A stretch of 64,000 bases of DNA from Maritimibacter harenae (GTDB lineage Bacteria; Pseudomonadota; Alphaproteobacteria; Rhodobacterales; Rhodobacteraceae). Location: positions 1-64,000 of the forward strand of contig NZ_WTUX01000022.1 in NCBI RefSeq assembly GCF_009882975.1, given 5' to 3'. A model generated the notes under the pieces. The model saw nothing but the letters and a program-made list of their open reading frames with translations, was not told the DNA's origin and did not search any database. Positions 44,817 to 53,496 of this stretch are shown one piece after another; the first letter of the stretch is position 1; every line of letters starts with the position of its first letter. A program made the translations under genes and the position numbers.

Positions 44817-44842
44817 CTCAATTCGGATTCCCCTGAATTGAG
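44817..44842 (+). promoter_or_regulatory. Hairpin in the porin mRNA leader
   Basis: CTCAATTC (44817-44824) and GAATTGAG (44835-44842) form a perfect 8-bp stem with a 10-nt loop, ending 31 bp before the porin ATG. It lies in a 290-bp gap that has no gene. A leader hairpin of this kind may stabilise the abundant porin message or act in sRNA control. Confidence 0.6.
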
Positions 44843-44873
44843 GTGCACCTTTAGATAAACGAGGGAAAACGAA

Positions 44874-45728
44874 ATGAAAAAGATTCTTCTCGCTTCGACG
44901 ATGCTGGTGGGCACCACCGGTTTCGCCGCTGCTGACGTCTCGCTGACCGGTGCCGCCTACGTGGGCGGTGCTTACTCCTGGGTCACCGGCGGCGCCACCA
45001 CCGGTCCGGTCATCGACTTCCGCACGTCGTTCCGCGCTGGCATGATGACGACCACCGACGGCGGCCTGGAAGTGGGCGCTGGCATGGTTGTGCTTGGGCC
45101 GTTCTTCAACATGGAGAAAGACCCGGACGACGTCGACTTCGGCACCTACACCGCGTTCTCGGGCATCACCCTTGCCGCTTCGAACGTCTACATGTCCGGC
45201 GAGTGGGGCAAAGTTAACGTTGCCTACAACTCGAACGCCGACGGCGCTTCGTCGACCCCGGGCGACTGGGAACTGACCACCACCTACACCAACACTTGGG
45301 GCGCCTTCGGCGTTGAAGTGTACGGCGTGTGGGAAAACAACGCGGTTGCCACCACCAACGGTGACTTCGGCGCCAAAGGCACCTACTCGTTCGGCGACTA
45401 CTCGGTCTACGTCGAGTACGGCTACGACGCCAACGATGGCGGTGCGTTCTCGCACAACATCGGCGCCGGTGCCTCGCTCGCCATGAGCGGCTTCTCGGCC
45501 AACGCCGATGTCGACTACGACCTGACCAACAACGCTTGGGGCTGGCACGTCGACGTGGGCTACGCCACTGGCCCGTACTCGGTCATGGCGTTCCTGAACG
45601 ACGGCCTGAACTACGGCGTCGAAGGTGCTTACGACCTCGGCGGCGGTGTGTCGATCAAAGCTGGCTACGCCGGCAACCAGGCGACCACCACCAACGCTGT
45701 CTACGCTGGCGTTTCGATGGCGTTCTAA
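44874..45728 (+). CDS. Outer-membrane porin (Rhodobacter type)
   Basis: A 284-residue beta-barrel porin. The Sec signal MKKILLASTMLVGTTGFAAA is followed by mature DVSLTGAAYVGGAY. Alternating hydrophobic strands run through the length, and the chain ends in GVSMAF with the C-terminal Phe recognised by the BAM complex. Codon use is more biased (many GGC, GCT, AAC and few rare codons) than in neighbours, as expected for a highly expressed gene. It has its own leader hairpin and terminator. Confidence 0.9.
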   Translation: MKKILLASTMLVGTTGFAAADVSLTGAAYVGGAYSWVTGGATTGPVIDFRTSFRAGMMTTTDGGLEVGAGMVVLGPFFNMEKDPDDVDFGTYTAFSGITLAASNVYMSGEWGKVNVAYNSNADGASSTPGDWELTTTYTNTWGAFGVEVYGVWENNAVATTNGDFGAKGTYSFGDYSVYVEYGYDANDGGAFSHNIGAGASLAMSGFSANADVDYDLTNNAWGWHVDVGYATGPYSVMAFLNDGLNYGVEGAYDLGGGVSIKAGYAGNQATTTNAVYAGVSMAF

Positions 45729-45749
45729 TCCAACCGGATTTGAACAGGG

Positions 45750-45782
45750 AAGAGCGGGCCTTGCGCCCGCTCTTTTCTTTTT
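45750..45782 (+). terminator. Intrinsic terminator of the porin gene
   Basis: A 10-bp stem AAGAGCGGGC / GCCCGCTCTT (45750-45759 with 45765-45774) followed by TTCTTTTTG. It begins 21 bp past the porin stop. Confidence 0.93.
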
Positions 45783-45826
45783 GGGCCTCTCGTGGTTTGT
45801 CAGGGCGAAACGAGAGGTGACACCGA

Positions 45827-46480
45827 ATGGCCCTGTCCGACATCCTTCAGAAAATCCGTGACGAAGAGGCCCGCACGGGCCGCGCCCCGGGCTCGACCCG
45901 CCTTGTCGCCGTGTCGAAGGTGCAGCCGCTCGAGCGCGTGATCGATGTGCTCGACCAGGGTCACCGGCTTTTCGGCGAGAACAAGGTCCAGGAGGCCGCC
46001 GGCAAGTGGCCGGACCTGCGCGACCGCTACGACGGGATCGAGCTCCACCTCGTGGGCCCGCTTCAGACCAACAAGGCCCGCCAGGCGATGGAGTTGTTCG
46101 ACGCGATCGAAACCATCGACCGCCCCAAGCTGGCACGCACCATCGCGCGCCTGAAGGAAGAGCTGGGACACTGTCCGAAGCTTTTCGTCCAGGTGAACAC
46201 TGGCGAGGAAGAGCAGAAGGCCGGCGTCCTGCCTGCCGACGCCGACGCCTTCATCGCCGAATGCCGCGACCTGGGGCTGGAGATCGACGGGCTCATGTGC
46301 ATTCCGCCGGTGGACGAGGAACCGTCGCTCCACTTCGCGCTCCTCGCCAAGATCGCGGCGCGCAACGGAATCGACGACCTTTCGATGGGCATGTCGGGCG
46401 ATTTCGAGAAGGCCGTGGCCCAGGGGGCGACCTACGTGCGCGTGGGCTCCGCCATCTTCGGCGAACGCGTCTACGACTGA
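45827..46480 (+). CDS. yggS: YggS-family pyridoxal-phosphate homeostasis protein
   Basis: A 217-residue PLP-binding TIM-barrel protein (PLPBP). Lys31 in LVAVSKVQP is the PLP lysine; HRLFGENKVQEA, LHLVGPLQTNKARQA and LSMGMSGDFEKAV are the other family motifs. It buffers PLP levels. The stop overlaps the convergent L,D-transpeptidase gene by 10 bp. Confidence 0.93.
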   Translation: MALSDILQKIRDEEARTGRAPGSTRLVAVSKVQPLERVIDVLDQGHRLFGENKVQEAAGKWPDLRDRYDGIELHLVGPLQTNKARQAMELFDAIETIDRPKLARTIARLKEELGHCPKLFVQVNTGEEEQKAGVLPADADAFIAECRDLGLEIDGLMCIPPVDEEPSLHFALLAKIAARNGIDDLSMGMSGDFEKAVAQGATYVRVGSAIFGERVYD

Positions 46481-46995
46481 GGCCCCTGCCCCCGCACGAC
46501 CACGCGGCTGCGCGGCGTCCAGCGCGCAAGGATCCAGCGCAGGTGATCGGGACGGAAGGCCAGGCAACCCGCCGTCGGTTTGCGTGGCCCGCGCCAACAA
46601 TGAACGAAGATCGCCGACCCCCGGCCCGGCACCGCGTCGGGCCAGTTCCAGTCTGACACGAGCACGATGTCGTAAAGCCCGTCTCCGCGCCGCAGGCGCT
46701 CATGCGACGGCCCGTAGGGGGCGCGCACCGCGTGATTGTACGCGTTGTCGTCGGGGTCGTCCGACCAGAGGTCGAGCGGCCCCACCGCGCGCATGTCCAG
46801 CGGTCCGTCGGGCGCCGTGACGCGGTCGGCACGGTAGAAGCCGGTCATCAGCCGCCAGACGCCCACCGGCGTCGCCCCGTCGCCCTCGCGTTTGTTGCCG
46901 GTGAACCCACCACGCCCGATGGCCACGGGGAACCGGCGGCCGAGGAACCGGGCACCCTGCCGCGTCACGACAAGATCGCAGCGCCGCGCCTTCAC
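46471..46995 (-). CDS. YkuD-fold L,D-transpeptidase-like protein
   Basis: A 174-residue L,D-transpeptidase-family catalytic domain. Active residues are His132 and Cys144 in FVHCWRGPRKPTAGCLAF; GDGATPVGVWRL is a typical substrate-loop segment. No signal peptide is visible, so either it uses a non-classical route or the start is further upstream; MKARRCDLVV is the natural start because its ATG overlaps the ribA stop by 4 bp. Confidence 0.84.
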   Translation of the reverse strand: MKARRCDLVVTRQGARFLGRRFPVAIGRGGFTGNKREGDGATPVGVWRLMTGFYRADRVTAPDGPLDMRAVGPLDLWSDDPDDNAYNHAVRAPYGPSHERLRRGDGLYDIVLVSDWNWPDAVPGRGSAIFVHCWRGPRKPTAGCLAFRPDHLRWILARWTPRSRVVVRGQGPQS

Positions 46996-48077
46996 AGCAG
47001 GTGGCCGGACTTCGCGGCCTTGGTGTCGAGGTAGTCGGTATTGTGCGCCCCACGCCCGACCTGAAGCGGCACGCGCTCGGCCACGCGGATGCCGTTGGCC
47101 TCCATCATCGCGACCTTGGCGGGGTTGTTTGTCATCAGGCGCACGGCGGAGAAACCCATCTGGGCAAGGATCTCGGACCCGATGCGAAAATCGCGCTCAT
47201 CGTCCTCGAAGCCCAGCCGGTGGTTGGCCTCCACCGTGTCGAACCCCTGGTCCTGCAGGGAATAGGCCCGCATCTTGTTGGCAAGCCCGATGCCGCGCCC
47301 CTCCTGGTTGAGGTAGAGCAAAACCCCGGTCCCGTTCTCGCCCATCGCCGCGAGCGCGGCGCGCAGCTGCGGGCCACAGTCGCATTTCAGGCTGCCCAGC
47401 AGGTCGCCGGTGAAGCAGGCCGAATGCAACCGGGCCAGCACGGGCTCGGACCGGTCGGGCCGCCCGATCTCCACCGCGTAATGCTCTTCCCCGCCGTCCT
47501 CGGGCCGGAAGATGTGCAGCCGCCCGGCATCGGACACTTCAAGCGGCACGCGCGCCGACACGATCTCGCGCAGCGCCGTCAGCGGCGGGTCGTCGGGCCG
47601 ATCGGTGAGGTCCACGCGCGTCAGGCCGTGCTGGGCCGCCACGGCGGCGCCGTCCTCCACGATCACCACGAGCGCGGCGGGCAGAAGCATCGCCGACTTG
47701 GCAAGCGCGATGGCGGCGCGCGCGACCGATTCGTCGCCGCCCCGCTCGGTCATCAGCGGGCCCTTCATGGGCTTCATCAGGTCGTCTTTCGGGTCGGCCA
47801 GCCCGACGATCCAGTCAACGTCGACATCGTCAGGCACCACGACCCGCGCGACGTGGTCTGAATAGGCCCGTGCCTTGAGCGTTTCGGCCCGGCGCGGGGT
47901 GATCGCAAGGCGCAGGGGGCCGAAGCCCCGCAGATCGCCCAGACGCGCGCGCGTCACCGTCTCGGCCGCCGCGACCAGGCCGGCCACGCCGTCGATTTCG
48001 ATCACGACGGGAAGGCCCATGCGCAGGTCTGCGCGGGCACGTGCGGTGAGTTCGGTCTGGGTCGGTATGAGCGTCAT
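46992..48077 (-). CDS. ribA: GTP cyclohydrolase II with N-terminal extension
   Basis: A 361-residue protein catalysing the first step of riboflavin synthesis. The C-terminal half is a complete RibA: zinc cysteines Cys221, 232 and 234 (HSACFTGDLLGSLKCDCG), the substrate loop LNQEGRGIGL, and the C-terminal NNPAKVAMMEANGI. The N-terminal 165 residues are not needed for RibA and may be a degenerate RibB-like domain, as in some alphaproteobacteria; I see no clear RibB acidic motif. Start MTLIPTQTEL is chosen for a normal N-terminus. Confidence 0.9.
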   Translation of the reverse strand: MTLIPTQTELTARARADLRMGLPVVIEIDGVAGLVAAAETVTRARLGDLRGFGPLRLAITPRRAETLKARAYSDHVARVVVPDDVDVDWIVGLADPKDDLMKPMKGPLMTERGGDESVARAAIALAKSAMLLPAALVVIVEDGAAVAAQHGLTRVDLTDRPDDPPLTALREIVSARVPLEVSDAGRLHIFRPEDGGEEHYAVEIGRPDRSEPVLARLHSACFTGDLLGSLKCDCGPQLRAALAAMGENGTGVLLYLNQEGRGIGLANKMRAYSLQDQGFDTVEANHRLGFEDDERDFRIGSEILAQMGFSAVRLMTNNPAKVAMMEANGIRVAERVPLQVGRGAHNTDYLDTKAAKSGHLL

Positions 48078-48217
48078 CGTGCCTCTTGATACGGGCGGGT
48101 ATCGGGAAAGTGAAACATTTACAGTGATCCCGACACGTCCCCGTGAACGTATTGCCACAAACATTGCCGGCACCGTGACTGCACCCAAGTCACCAGAAAC
48201 GACAAGGAGGACCCGCG

Positions 48218-48904
48218 ATGGCGACCCAGAAAAACATACTTCTCGTCGATGACGACGAGGATCTGCGCGAAGCGCTGGCCGAGCAGTTGGTCATGACCGA
48301 GGACTTCGAGGTCTTCGAAGCCGCGAACGGCGCGGACGCGATGCAGAAGGTCAAGGAACAGATCCACGACCTGGTGATTCTCGACGTCGGCCTGCCGGAC
48401 ACGGACGGGCGCGAGCTGTGCAAACTGATGCGCAAGCAGGGGGTGAAATGCCCGATCCTGATGCTCACGGGGCATGACAGCGATGCGGACACGATCCTTG
48501 GGCTCGATGCGGGCGCCAACGATTACGTCACCAAGCCGTTCAAGTTCCCGGTCCTGCTGGCCCGCATCCGCGCCCAGCTGCGCCAGCACGAGCAGTCGGA
48601 AGACGCCGTGTTCCAGCTTGGGCCCTACACGTTCAAGCCCGCGATGAAGATGCTAGTGACCGAGGAGGACCGGAAAATCCGGCTCACCGAGAAGGAAACC
48701 AACATCCTGAAATTCCTCTACCGCAGCCAGGAAGGCGTGGTCGCGCGCGACGTGCTCCTGCACGAGGTCTGGGGCTACAACGCAGGCGTGACGACCCATA
48801 CGCTGGAGACGCATATCTACCGTCTGCGCCAGAAAATCGAGCCCGATCCCTCGAACGCGCGGCTGCTGGTGACGGAATCGGGCGGCTACCGGCTTGTGGC
48901 CTGA
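48218..48904 (+). CDS. OmpR-family response regulator
   Basis: A 228-residue two-component regulator. In the receiver domain the acidic pocket is Asp11-Asp13, the phosphoacceptor is Asp56 (LVILDVGLPDTDG), and the conserved Thr and Lys lie in MLTGHD and YVTKPFKF. The winged-helix output domain has IRLTEKETNILKFLYRSQEG and THTLETHIYRLRQKIE. The ribosome-binding site AAGGAGG is strong. No histidine kinase adjoins it, so it is an orphan with unknown partner. Confidence 0.94.
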   Translation: MATQKNILLVDDDEDLREALAEQLVMTEDFEVFEAANGADAMQKVKEQIHDLVILDVGLPDTDGRELCKLMRKQGVKCPILMLTGHDSDADTILGLDAGANDYVTKPFKFPVLLARIRAQLRQHEQSEDAVFQLGPYTFKPAMKMLVTEEDRKIRLTEKETNILKFLYRSQEGVVARDVLLHEVWGYNAGVTTHTLETHIYRLRQKIEPDPSNARLLVTESGGYRLVA

Positions 48905-49052
48905 CCGCAACAACGCTGCGACTGCGAACTGCCACCAGCCTCTTTCATATCTCATTCAGGTTTCAATGTGATAATGTGAAGGAAACGGTGACAGTGTTTT
49001 GAGATCCCCTTTCCGTGTCGGGGTAATGGCACGGTATCCTCCCTGTTGGACT

Positions 49053-49080
49053 GACCCGGCCACGCGCCGGGTCTTTTTTT
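49053..49080 (+). terminator. Intrinsic terminator downstream of the response regulator
   Basis: An 8-bp stem GACCCGGC / GCCGGGTC (49053-49060 with 49066-49073) and seven T. It lies 150 bp past the response-regulator stop codon, unusually far, and may instead end a small RNA encoded in 48905-49080. Confidence 0.88.
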
Positions 49081-49097
49081 GCCCGAACGGCCCGGCC

Positions 49098-50414
49098 TCA
49101 GCGCCCCGGCCAGGTTTCGTGCAGGTTGTCGATGACGAAGGCATGGCGATGGGTGCGTCGGCCCTTGAGATGCGGATGGTCGCGCGGCAGATCGTCGTGC
49201 CGGTGTTCCAGCACCACCGGATCGCCGGCCGGCCAGAGCGCGCGGGCGGCCAGCAGACCCACGCCCCCCAGGCCCGCCAGAACCAGAAGCGCCGCGACGG
49301 CGCCCAGCCCGGTCATCAACGCACCCGCGAGCGGATAGGCGATCAGCCAGCAGGCATGGCTCAGCGCGAATTGGGCGGCGAAGATCGCCGGCCGGTCCTC
49401 GTCATGCACGGACCGCCGAAGGAGCCGCCCGGACGGCGTGAGGATGGCGCTGTAACCGATCCCGGCCACGCCCCAGGCGAGGAGCAGCGCGGGCCACGAT
49501 AGGCCCAAACTGCGTATCACCACGGCGAAGCCGACAAGCGCGGCTATCAGCACGAGCGCGCCGGAGAGCATCACCGGCCGGTCGTCGAGCCGGCCCAGGA
49601 GCCGGGGCAAGGCCAGCGCCGCCGCCATCGACCCGGCCCCGAAGGCCCCCATCGAGATCGCCAGGGCGCTTTCGCTGAGCCCAAGCTCAGCGCGCACCAG
49701 CACGACCGTGTTCACGAGCACCATCGCCCCGCCGGACGCCGCCGTGAGCGTGAGGGCGAGAAGCCCCTGAAGGCGCGGGGTGGCCAGGTATATGCGGATA
49801 CCGGTGAAGGAGCGCTGCCAGATCGGCCGGCGCGCGGCGGGCTTCGGGCTGGGCAGAAGGACCGACACGACGAGAAGCGCGGAGGCGATGAAGCCCAGCA
49901 TCGTGCCGAAGAACAACGTGTTGAAACTCACGATCAACAGCGCGGCTGCGGCGAGCATCGGGCTCAGGATGTTCTCGAGATCATAGGCCAGCCGCGACAA
50001 CGACAGCGCGCGGGTGTAGCGCTCTTCATCGGGCAGGACGTCCGGAATGGTCGCCTGGAACACCGGTGTGAAGGCGGCCGAGGCCGATTGCAGCACCGCG
50101 ATCAGGATGTAGACCTGCCAGACCTCGGTGACGAAGGGCAGGCAGAGCGCGGCCCCCGCCCGCACGACGTCCAGCACCACGAGCATGGCGCGGCGCGGCA
50201 GCCGTTCCGCCAGCGCGCCCGCGATGGGCGCGATGCTGACGTAGGCCACCATCTTGATCGTGAAGATCGTGCCCAAGACCGCCGACGCGCGGGCGCCGGT
50301 CAGGTCGTAGGCCAGAAGCCCCAGCGCCACCGAGGCCAACCCGGTGCCCACCAGGGCGATCACCTGTGCAAGGAAGAGGTGCCGGTAGGTGCGGTCGGAC
50401 AGGATCGAAAGCAT
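49098..50414 (-). CDS. MFS transporter
   Basis: A 438-residue major facilitator with twelve predicted helices, starting MLSILSDRTYRHLFLAQVIA. A loop-2 motif-A-like APIAGALAERLPRRAML is at about 62-78, and RSFTGIRIYLATPRLQG is the central loop. The last about 35 residues are hydrophilic and His/Asp/Arg-rich (HRHDDLPRDHPHLKGRRTHRH), which could bind metal. The substrate is unknown. Confidence 0.87.
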   Translation of the reverse strand: MLSILSDRTYRHLFLAQVIALVGTGLASVALGLLAYDLTGARASAVLGTIFTIKMVAYVSIAPIAGALAERLPRRAMLVVLDVVRAGAALCLPFVTEVWQVYILIAVLQSASAAFTPVFQATIPDVLPDEERYTRALSLSRLAYDLENILSPMLAAAALLIVSFNTLFFGTMLGFIASALLVVSVLLPSPKPAARRPIWQRSFTGIRIYLATPRLQGLLALTLTAASGGAMVLVNTVVLVRAELGLSESALAISMGAFGAGSMAAALALPRLLGRLDDRPVMLSGALVLIAALVGFAVVIRSLGLSWPALLLAWGVAGIGYSAILTPSGRLLRRSVHDEDRPAIFAAQFALSHACWLIAYPLAGALMTGLGAVAALLVLAGLGGVGLLAARALWPAGDPVVLEHRHDDLPRDHPHLKGRRTHRHAFVIDNLHETWPGR

Positions 50415-50465
50415 GGGGCGATCCTATCCGACGCATGGCTGCCGGCAAAGCAGCCTCACGGCGTA

Positions 50466-51413
50466 TCAACCAGCCTTGATGCGCCCTTCGATCGGCTCGA
50501 TCGGCCGGATCTTGTCACGGTTCGACAGCCAGGCCGGGCGCGGTTTCGGCGCGGCGAACGGATCGACCGGACGGTTGCTGATCGCGTTGAACACGAAGAA
50601 CGCGTTCGAGCGCGGGTCGGGCGTGATGTTGCCGTTCGAGCCGTGCAGCGTGTTGCAGTCGAAGAAGACCACGGTGCCCGTCGGCCCGGTCGCAGTGTCC
50701 AGCCCAAGGTCCTCGGCGAAGCGGCGGATCGTTTCGGGCTGCGGCACGCCGATCTCCTGCGCCTTGAGCGAGCTCTTGTGGTTGTCCTCGGGCGTCTCGC
50801 CGAGGCAGGCGATGAACTCGTTCTGCGATCCGGGGATCAGCATCAGCGGCCCGTTCAGCTTCGAGTTGTCGGTCAACAGGACCGAGGCCGACACGGCGCG
50901 CATCCGGGGCATCCCGTCCTCGGCATGCCACGTCTCGAAGTCGGAGTGCCAGTAGAACTCCTTGCCCTTGAAGCCGGGCTTGTAGTTGAGGCGGGACTGG
51001 TGGACGTACACGCGGTCGTTCAACAGGAACTCGGCGACGCCGGCAAGGCGGGTGTCGGCGGCGAGCCGTGCGAAGACCGGCGAGTGTTCGTCCAGCCGGA
51101 AGACCGTGCGCACCTCGTCCGAGCTGGGTTCGGTCACGAAATCGGCGGGGCGCTCCGCCGGGTCGGTGTCGCGAAGGCGCTGTGCGGTGCTCACGAGACA
51201 ATCGATCTCGTCGGCATCGAACAGGTCGCGGCGCACGAGGTAACCGTTCTTGTCGTAATGCTCGGCCTCTTCACGCGAAATCGGCGCGTCCTCCGACCAT
51301 TCCGACCAAAGAACCGGGTCACGGCGTTCCTTGATGGCTTCGCGGTCCGGCAGACGGGTCGGATAGGCGTCTACCGCATCGTAGTTATCGAGTCTTTGCG
51401 TTGAGATATGCAT
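50466..51413 (-). CDS. ectD: Ectoine hydroxylase
   Basis: A 315-residue Fe(II)/2-oxoglutarate dioxygenase that converts ectoine to 5-hydroxyectoine. The EctD signature FYWHSDFETWHAEDGMPRMR is at residues 153-172, with iron ligands His156 and Asp158, and the third ligand His257 in NTLHGSN. The N-terminus with RDPVLWSEW is also EctD-like. The ectABC genes are not next to it. Salt or cold tolerance, or use of imported ectoine, is inferred. It is divergent from xthA across a 290-bp gap containing GTTCC/GGAAC repeats. Confidence 0.92.
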   Translation of the reverse strand: MHISTQRLDNYDAVDAYPTRLPDREAIKERRDPVLWSEWSEDAPISREEAEHYDKNGYLVRRDLFDADEIDCLVSTAQRLRDTDPAERPADFVTEPSSDEVRTVFRLDEHSPVFARLAADTRLAGVAEFLLNDRVYVHQSRLNYKPGFKGKEFYWHSDFETWHAEDGMPRMRAVSASVLLTDNSKLNGPLMLIPGSQNEFIACLGETPEDNHKSSLKAQEIGVPQPETIRRFAEDLGLDTATGPTGTVVFFDCNTLHGSNGNITPDPRSNAFFVFNAISNRPVDPFAAPKPRPAWLSNRDKIRPIEPIEGRIKAG

Positions 51414-51486
51414 GGTTTCGATCCTCTTTGAATTTTCACTCTTCAAGTCTCGGTCCCGTCAGGCGGGCATGCCCGGGCAACGCGGG

Positions 51487-51517
51487 GTTCCGCACAGGGG
51501 TTCCAGCGCTGCGGAAC
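51487..51517. promoter_or_regulatory. GTTCC inverted repeats in the ectD-xthA gap
   Basis: GTTCCGCA (51487-51494) and TGCGGAAC (51510-51517) are perfect 8-bp arms. Further GTTCC and GGAAC units follow to about 51540, and a palindrome CGGGCATGCCCG lies nearby. They are in the 290-bp divergent gap, which otherwise has no gene. Confidence 0.4.
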
Positions 51518-51705
51518 TTGTAATGTTCCGGCGGGAACGGGGCCCGAACCCCTTCAAAAGAAGGTCTTCGGGCGATCTCAACGGGAGTGGCACGTGGTTT
51601 ACATAATAGGGCAACGACTGCAACCTTTGTGATCGCGCACCACGGGCACTGGCCATTGGAAATCGGGATGGATAGGGTCGCGCCGACACCAGAATGGGAG
51701 CCGTC

Positions 51706-52503
51706 ATGTCCTTCACCCTCGCCACCTGGAACATCAACAGCGTGCGCCTGCGCGCCGACCTCGTGTCGCGTCTGCTGGCCGAGGAAACGCCCGATGTTCT
51801 GTGCCTTCAGGAATGCAAGTCGCCGGTCGAAAAGATCCCGCACGACATCTTCAAGGCGCGCGGCTACCACCACATGGTGGCGCGGGGGCAGAAGGGCTAC
51901 AACGGCGTGGCGATCCTGTCGAAGCTGCCGCTCGTGGACGCGGGCGACATGGATTTCGCCAAGCTGGGCCACGCCCGCCACGTCGCCGCGACGCTGGAGA
52001 ACGGCGTGACGATCCACAACTTCTACGTCCCCGCCGGTGGCGACAAGCCGGACCGCGAGGTGAACGAGAAATTCGGCCAGAAACTCGACTACCTCACCGA
52101 GATGCGCGACTGGTTCCGCGACGAGGCGCCGGAGAAGTCGATCCTCGTGGGCGACCTGAACATCGCTCCGCGCGAAGACGACGTGTGGAACCACAAGCAG
52201 CTTCTGAAGGTCGTCAGCCACACACCGATCGAGGTCGAGCACCTGGGCCAGACGCAGGAGGCCGGCAAGTGGGTCGACATCACACGCAAGGACATCCCCG
52301 AGGGCAACCTCTATTCGTGGTGGTCGTACCGCTCGCCCGACTGGGACGCGGCGGACAAGGGCCGGCGGCTCGACCACGTCTGGGCGACACCCGACATCGC
52401 GAACGCGGGACACGGCAGCCGCATCCTGCGCGAGGTGCGCGGGTGGGAGAAACCCTCGGACCATGCCCCGGTCTTCGCGACCTTCGACCTGAAGACGGAG
52501 TGA
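51706..52503 (+). CDS. xthA: Exodeoxyribonuclease III
   Basis: A 265-residue AP endonuclease and 3'-5' exonuclease. Motifs are LATWNINSVRLR (start), CLQECK (catalytic Glu), VGDLNIAP (Asp/Asn) and the C-terminal SDHAPV (Asp-His). The length is normal. I use the ATG with a GGGAG site 5 bp upstream. Confidence 0.95.
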   Translation: MSFTLATWNINSVRLRADLVSRLLAEETPDVLCLQECKSPVEKIPHDIFKARGYHHMVARGQKGYNGVAILSKLPLVDAGDMDFAKLGHARHVAATLENGVTIHNFYVPAGGDKPDREVNEKFGQKLDYLTEMRDWFRDEAPEKSILVGDLNIAPREDDVWNHKQLLKVVSHTPIEVEHLGQTQEAGKWVDITRKDIPEGNLYSWWSYRSPDWDAADKGRRLDHVWATPDIANAGHGSRILREVRGWEKPSDHAPVFATFDLKTE

Positions 52504-52580
52504 TCGGGGCGCCTGCGGGCTTGGACAGCGCCGAATCCGCGCCCATATTGGGGGCAACACACAGATAAGGAGCCAGACAC

Positions 52581-53495
52581 ATGCTGGAACTGGGTCAGAC
52601 GAATGGGGCCGCGCCCGCGGGCGGCTACGTCAAGGACATCACCGAAGCCGACTTCATGACCGAGGTCATCGAGGCGTCGAAGGAAACGCCGGTCATCGTC
52701 GATTTCTGGGCGCCGTGGTGCGGGCCGTGCAAGACGCTGGGACCCGCGCTTGAAGAGGCCGTGAACGGGCTTGGCGGCAAGGTGAAGATGGTCAAGGTCA
52801 ACGTGGACGAGAACCAGCAGATCGCGGCGCAGATGCGCGTGCAATCGATCCCGACGGTCTACGCCTTCTCCGACGGCCAGCCGATCGACGGCTTCCAGGG
52901 CGCGCTGCCGCCCTCTCAGGTGACGGAGTTCGTGCAGAAGGTGGCCGCGTCCGGCCCCGAGGGCGACGGCGGCCTGGCCGACGCGATCGCCGCTGCCGAA
53001 GAGATGCTCGAAGCCGGGGCCGTGGACGACGCCATGCAGACCTTCGCAGCGATCGTCGAGGCGGACCAGAAGATGGCCGCCGCTTATGCAGGCCTCGCCC
53101 GCTGCCACATCGCCAAGGATGACATCGACGGCGCCGAGGCGGTGCTGAACGGCGTGCCCGCCGAGATTTCCGAGGCGCCCGAGATCGAAGCGGCCCACGC
53201 CCAGATCGAACTGGCACGCCAGGCCGAGAACGCGGGCCCTGTCGACGACCTGCGCGCCAAGGTCGAAGCGAACCCGGACGACCACCAGGCGCGCTACGAC
53301 CTGGCACAGGCGCTCTATGCGTCCGGTCAGACCGAGGCCGCGGTCGAGGAACTGCTGGAACTCTTCCGCCGCGACCGCGCCTGGAACGACGAGGCGGCGA
53401 AACAGCAGCTCTTCACGATCTTCGAGGCCCTGCCACCGAACGATCCGATCGCGCTCAAGGGACGCCGCAAGCTCAGCTCGATGATCCTCGTCTGA
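52581..53495 (+). CDS. CnoX/YbbN-type thioredoxin
   Basis: A 304-residue protein with a thioredoxin domain at about 20-125 (active site WCGPC, Cys47 and Cys50) and a C-terminal helical repeat region of tetratricopeptide type. In E. coli the related CnoX acts as a chaperone-redoxin for GroEL/DnaK; there the second Cys is lost, whereas both are present here. It starts a three-gene unit with the LON-domain and Trm112-like genes and has an AAGGAG site. Confidence 0.91.
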   Translation: MLELGQTNGAAPAGGYVKDITEADFMTEVIEASKETPVIVDFWAPWCGPCKTLGPALEEAVNGLGGKVKMVKVNVDENQQIAAQMRVQSIPTVYAFSDGQPIDGFQGALPPSQVTEFVQKVAASGPEGDGGLADAIAAAEEMLEAGAVDDAMQTFAAIVEADQKMAAAYAGLARCHIAKDDIDGAEAVLNGVPAEISEAPEIEAAHAQIELARQAENAGPVDDLRAKVEANPDDHQARYDLAQALYASGQTEAAVEELLELFRRDRAWNDEAAKQQLFTIFEALPPNDPIALKGRRKLSSMILV

Positions 53496-53496
53496 G

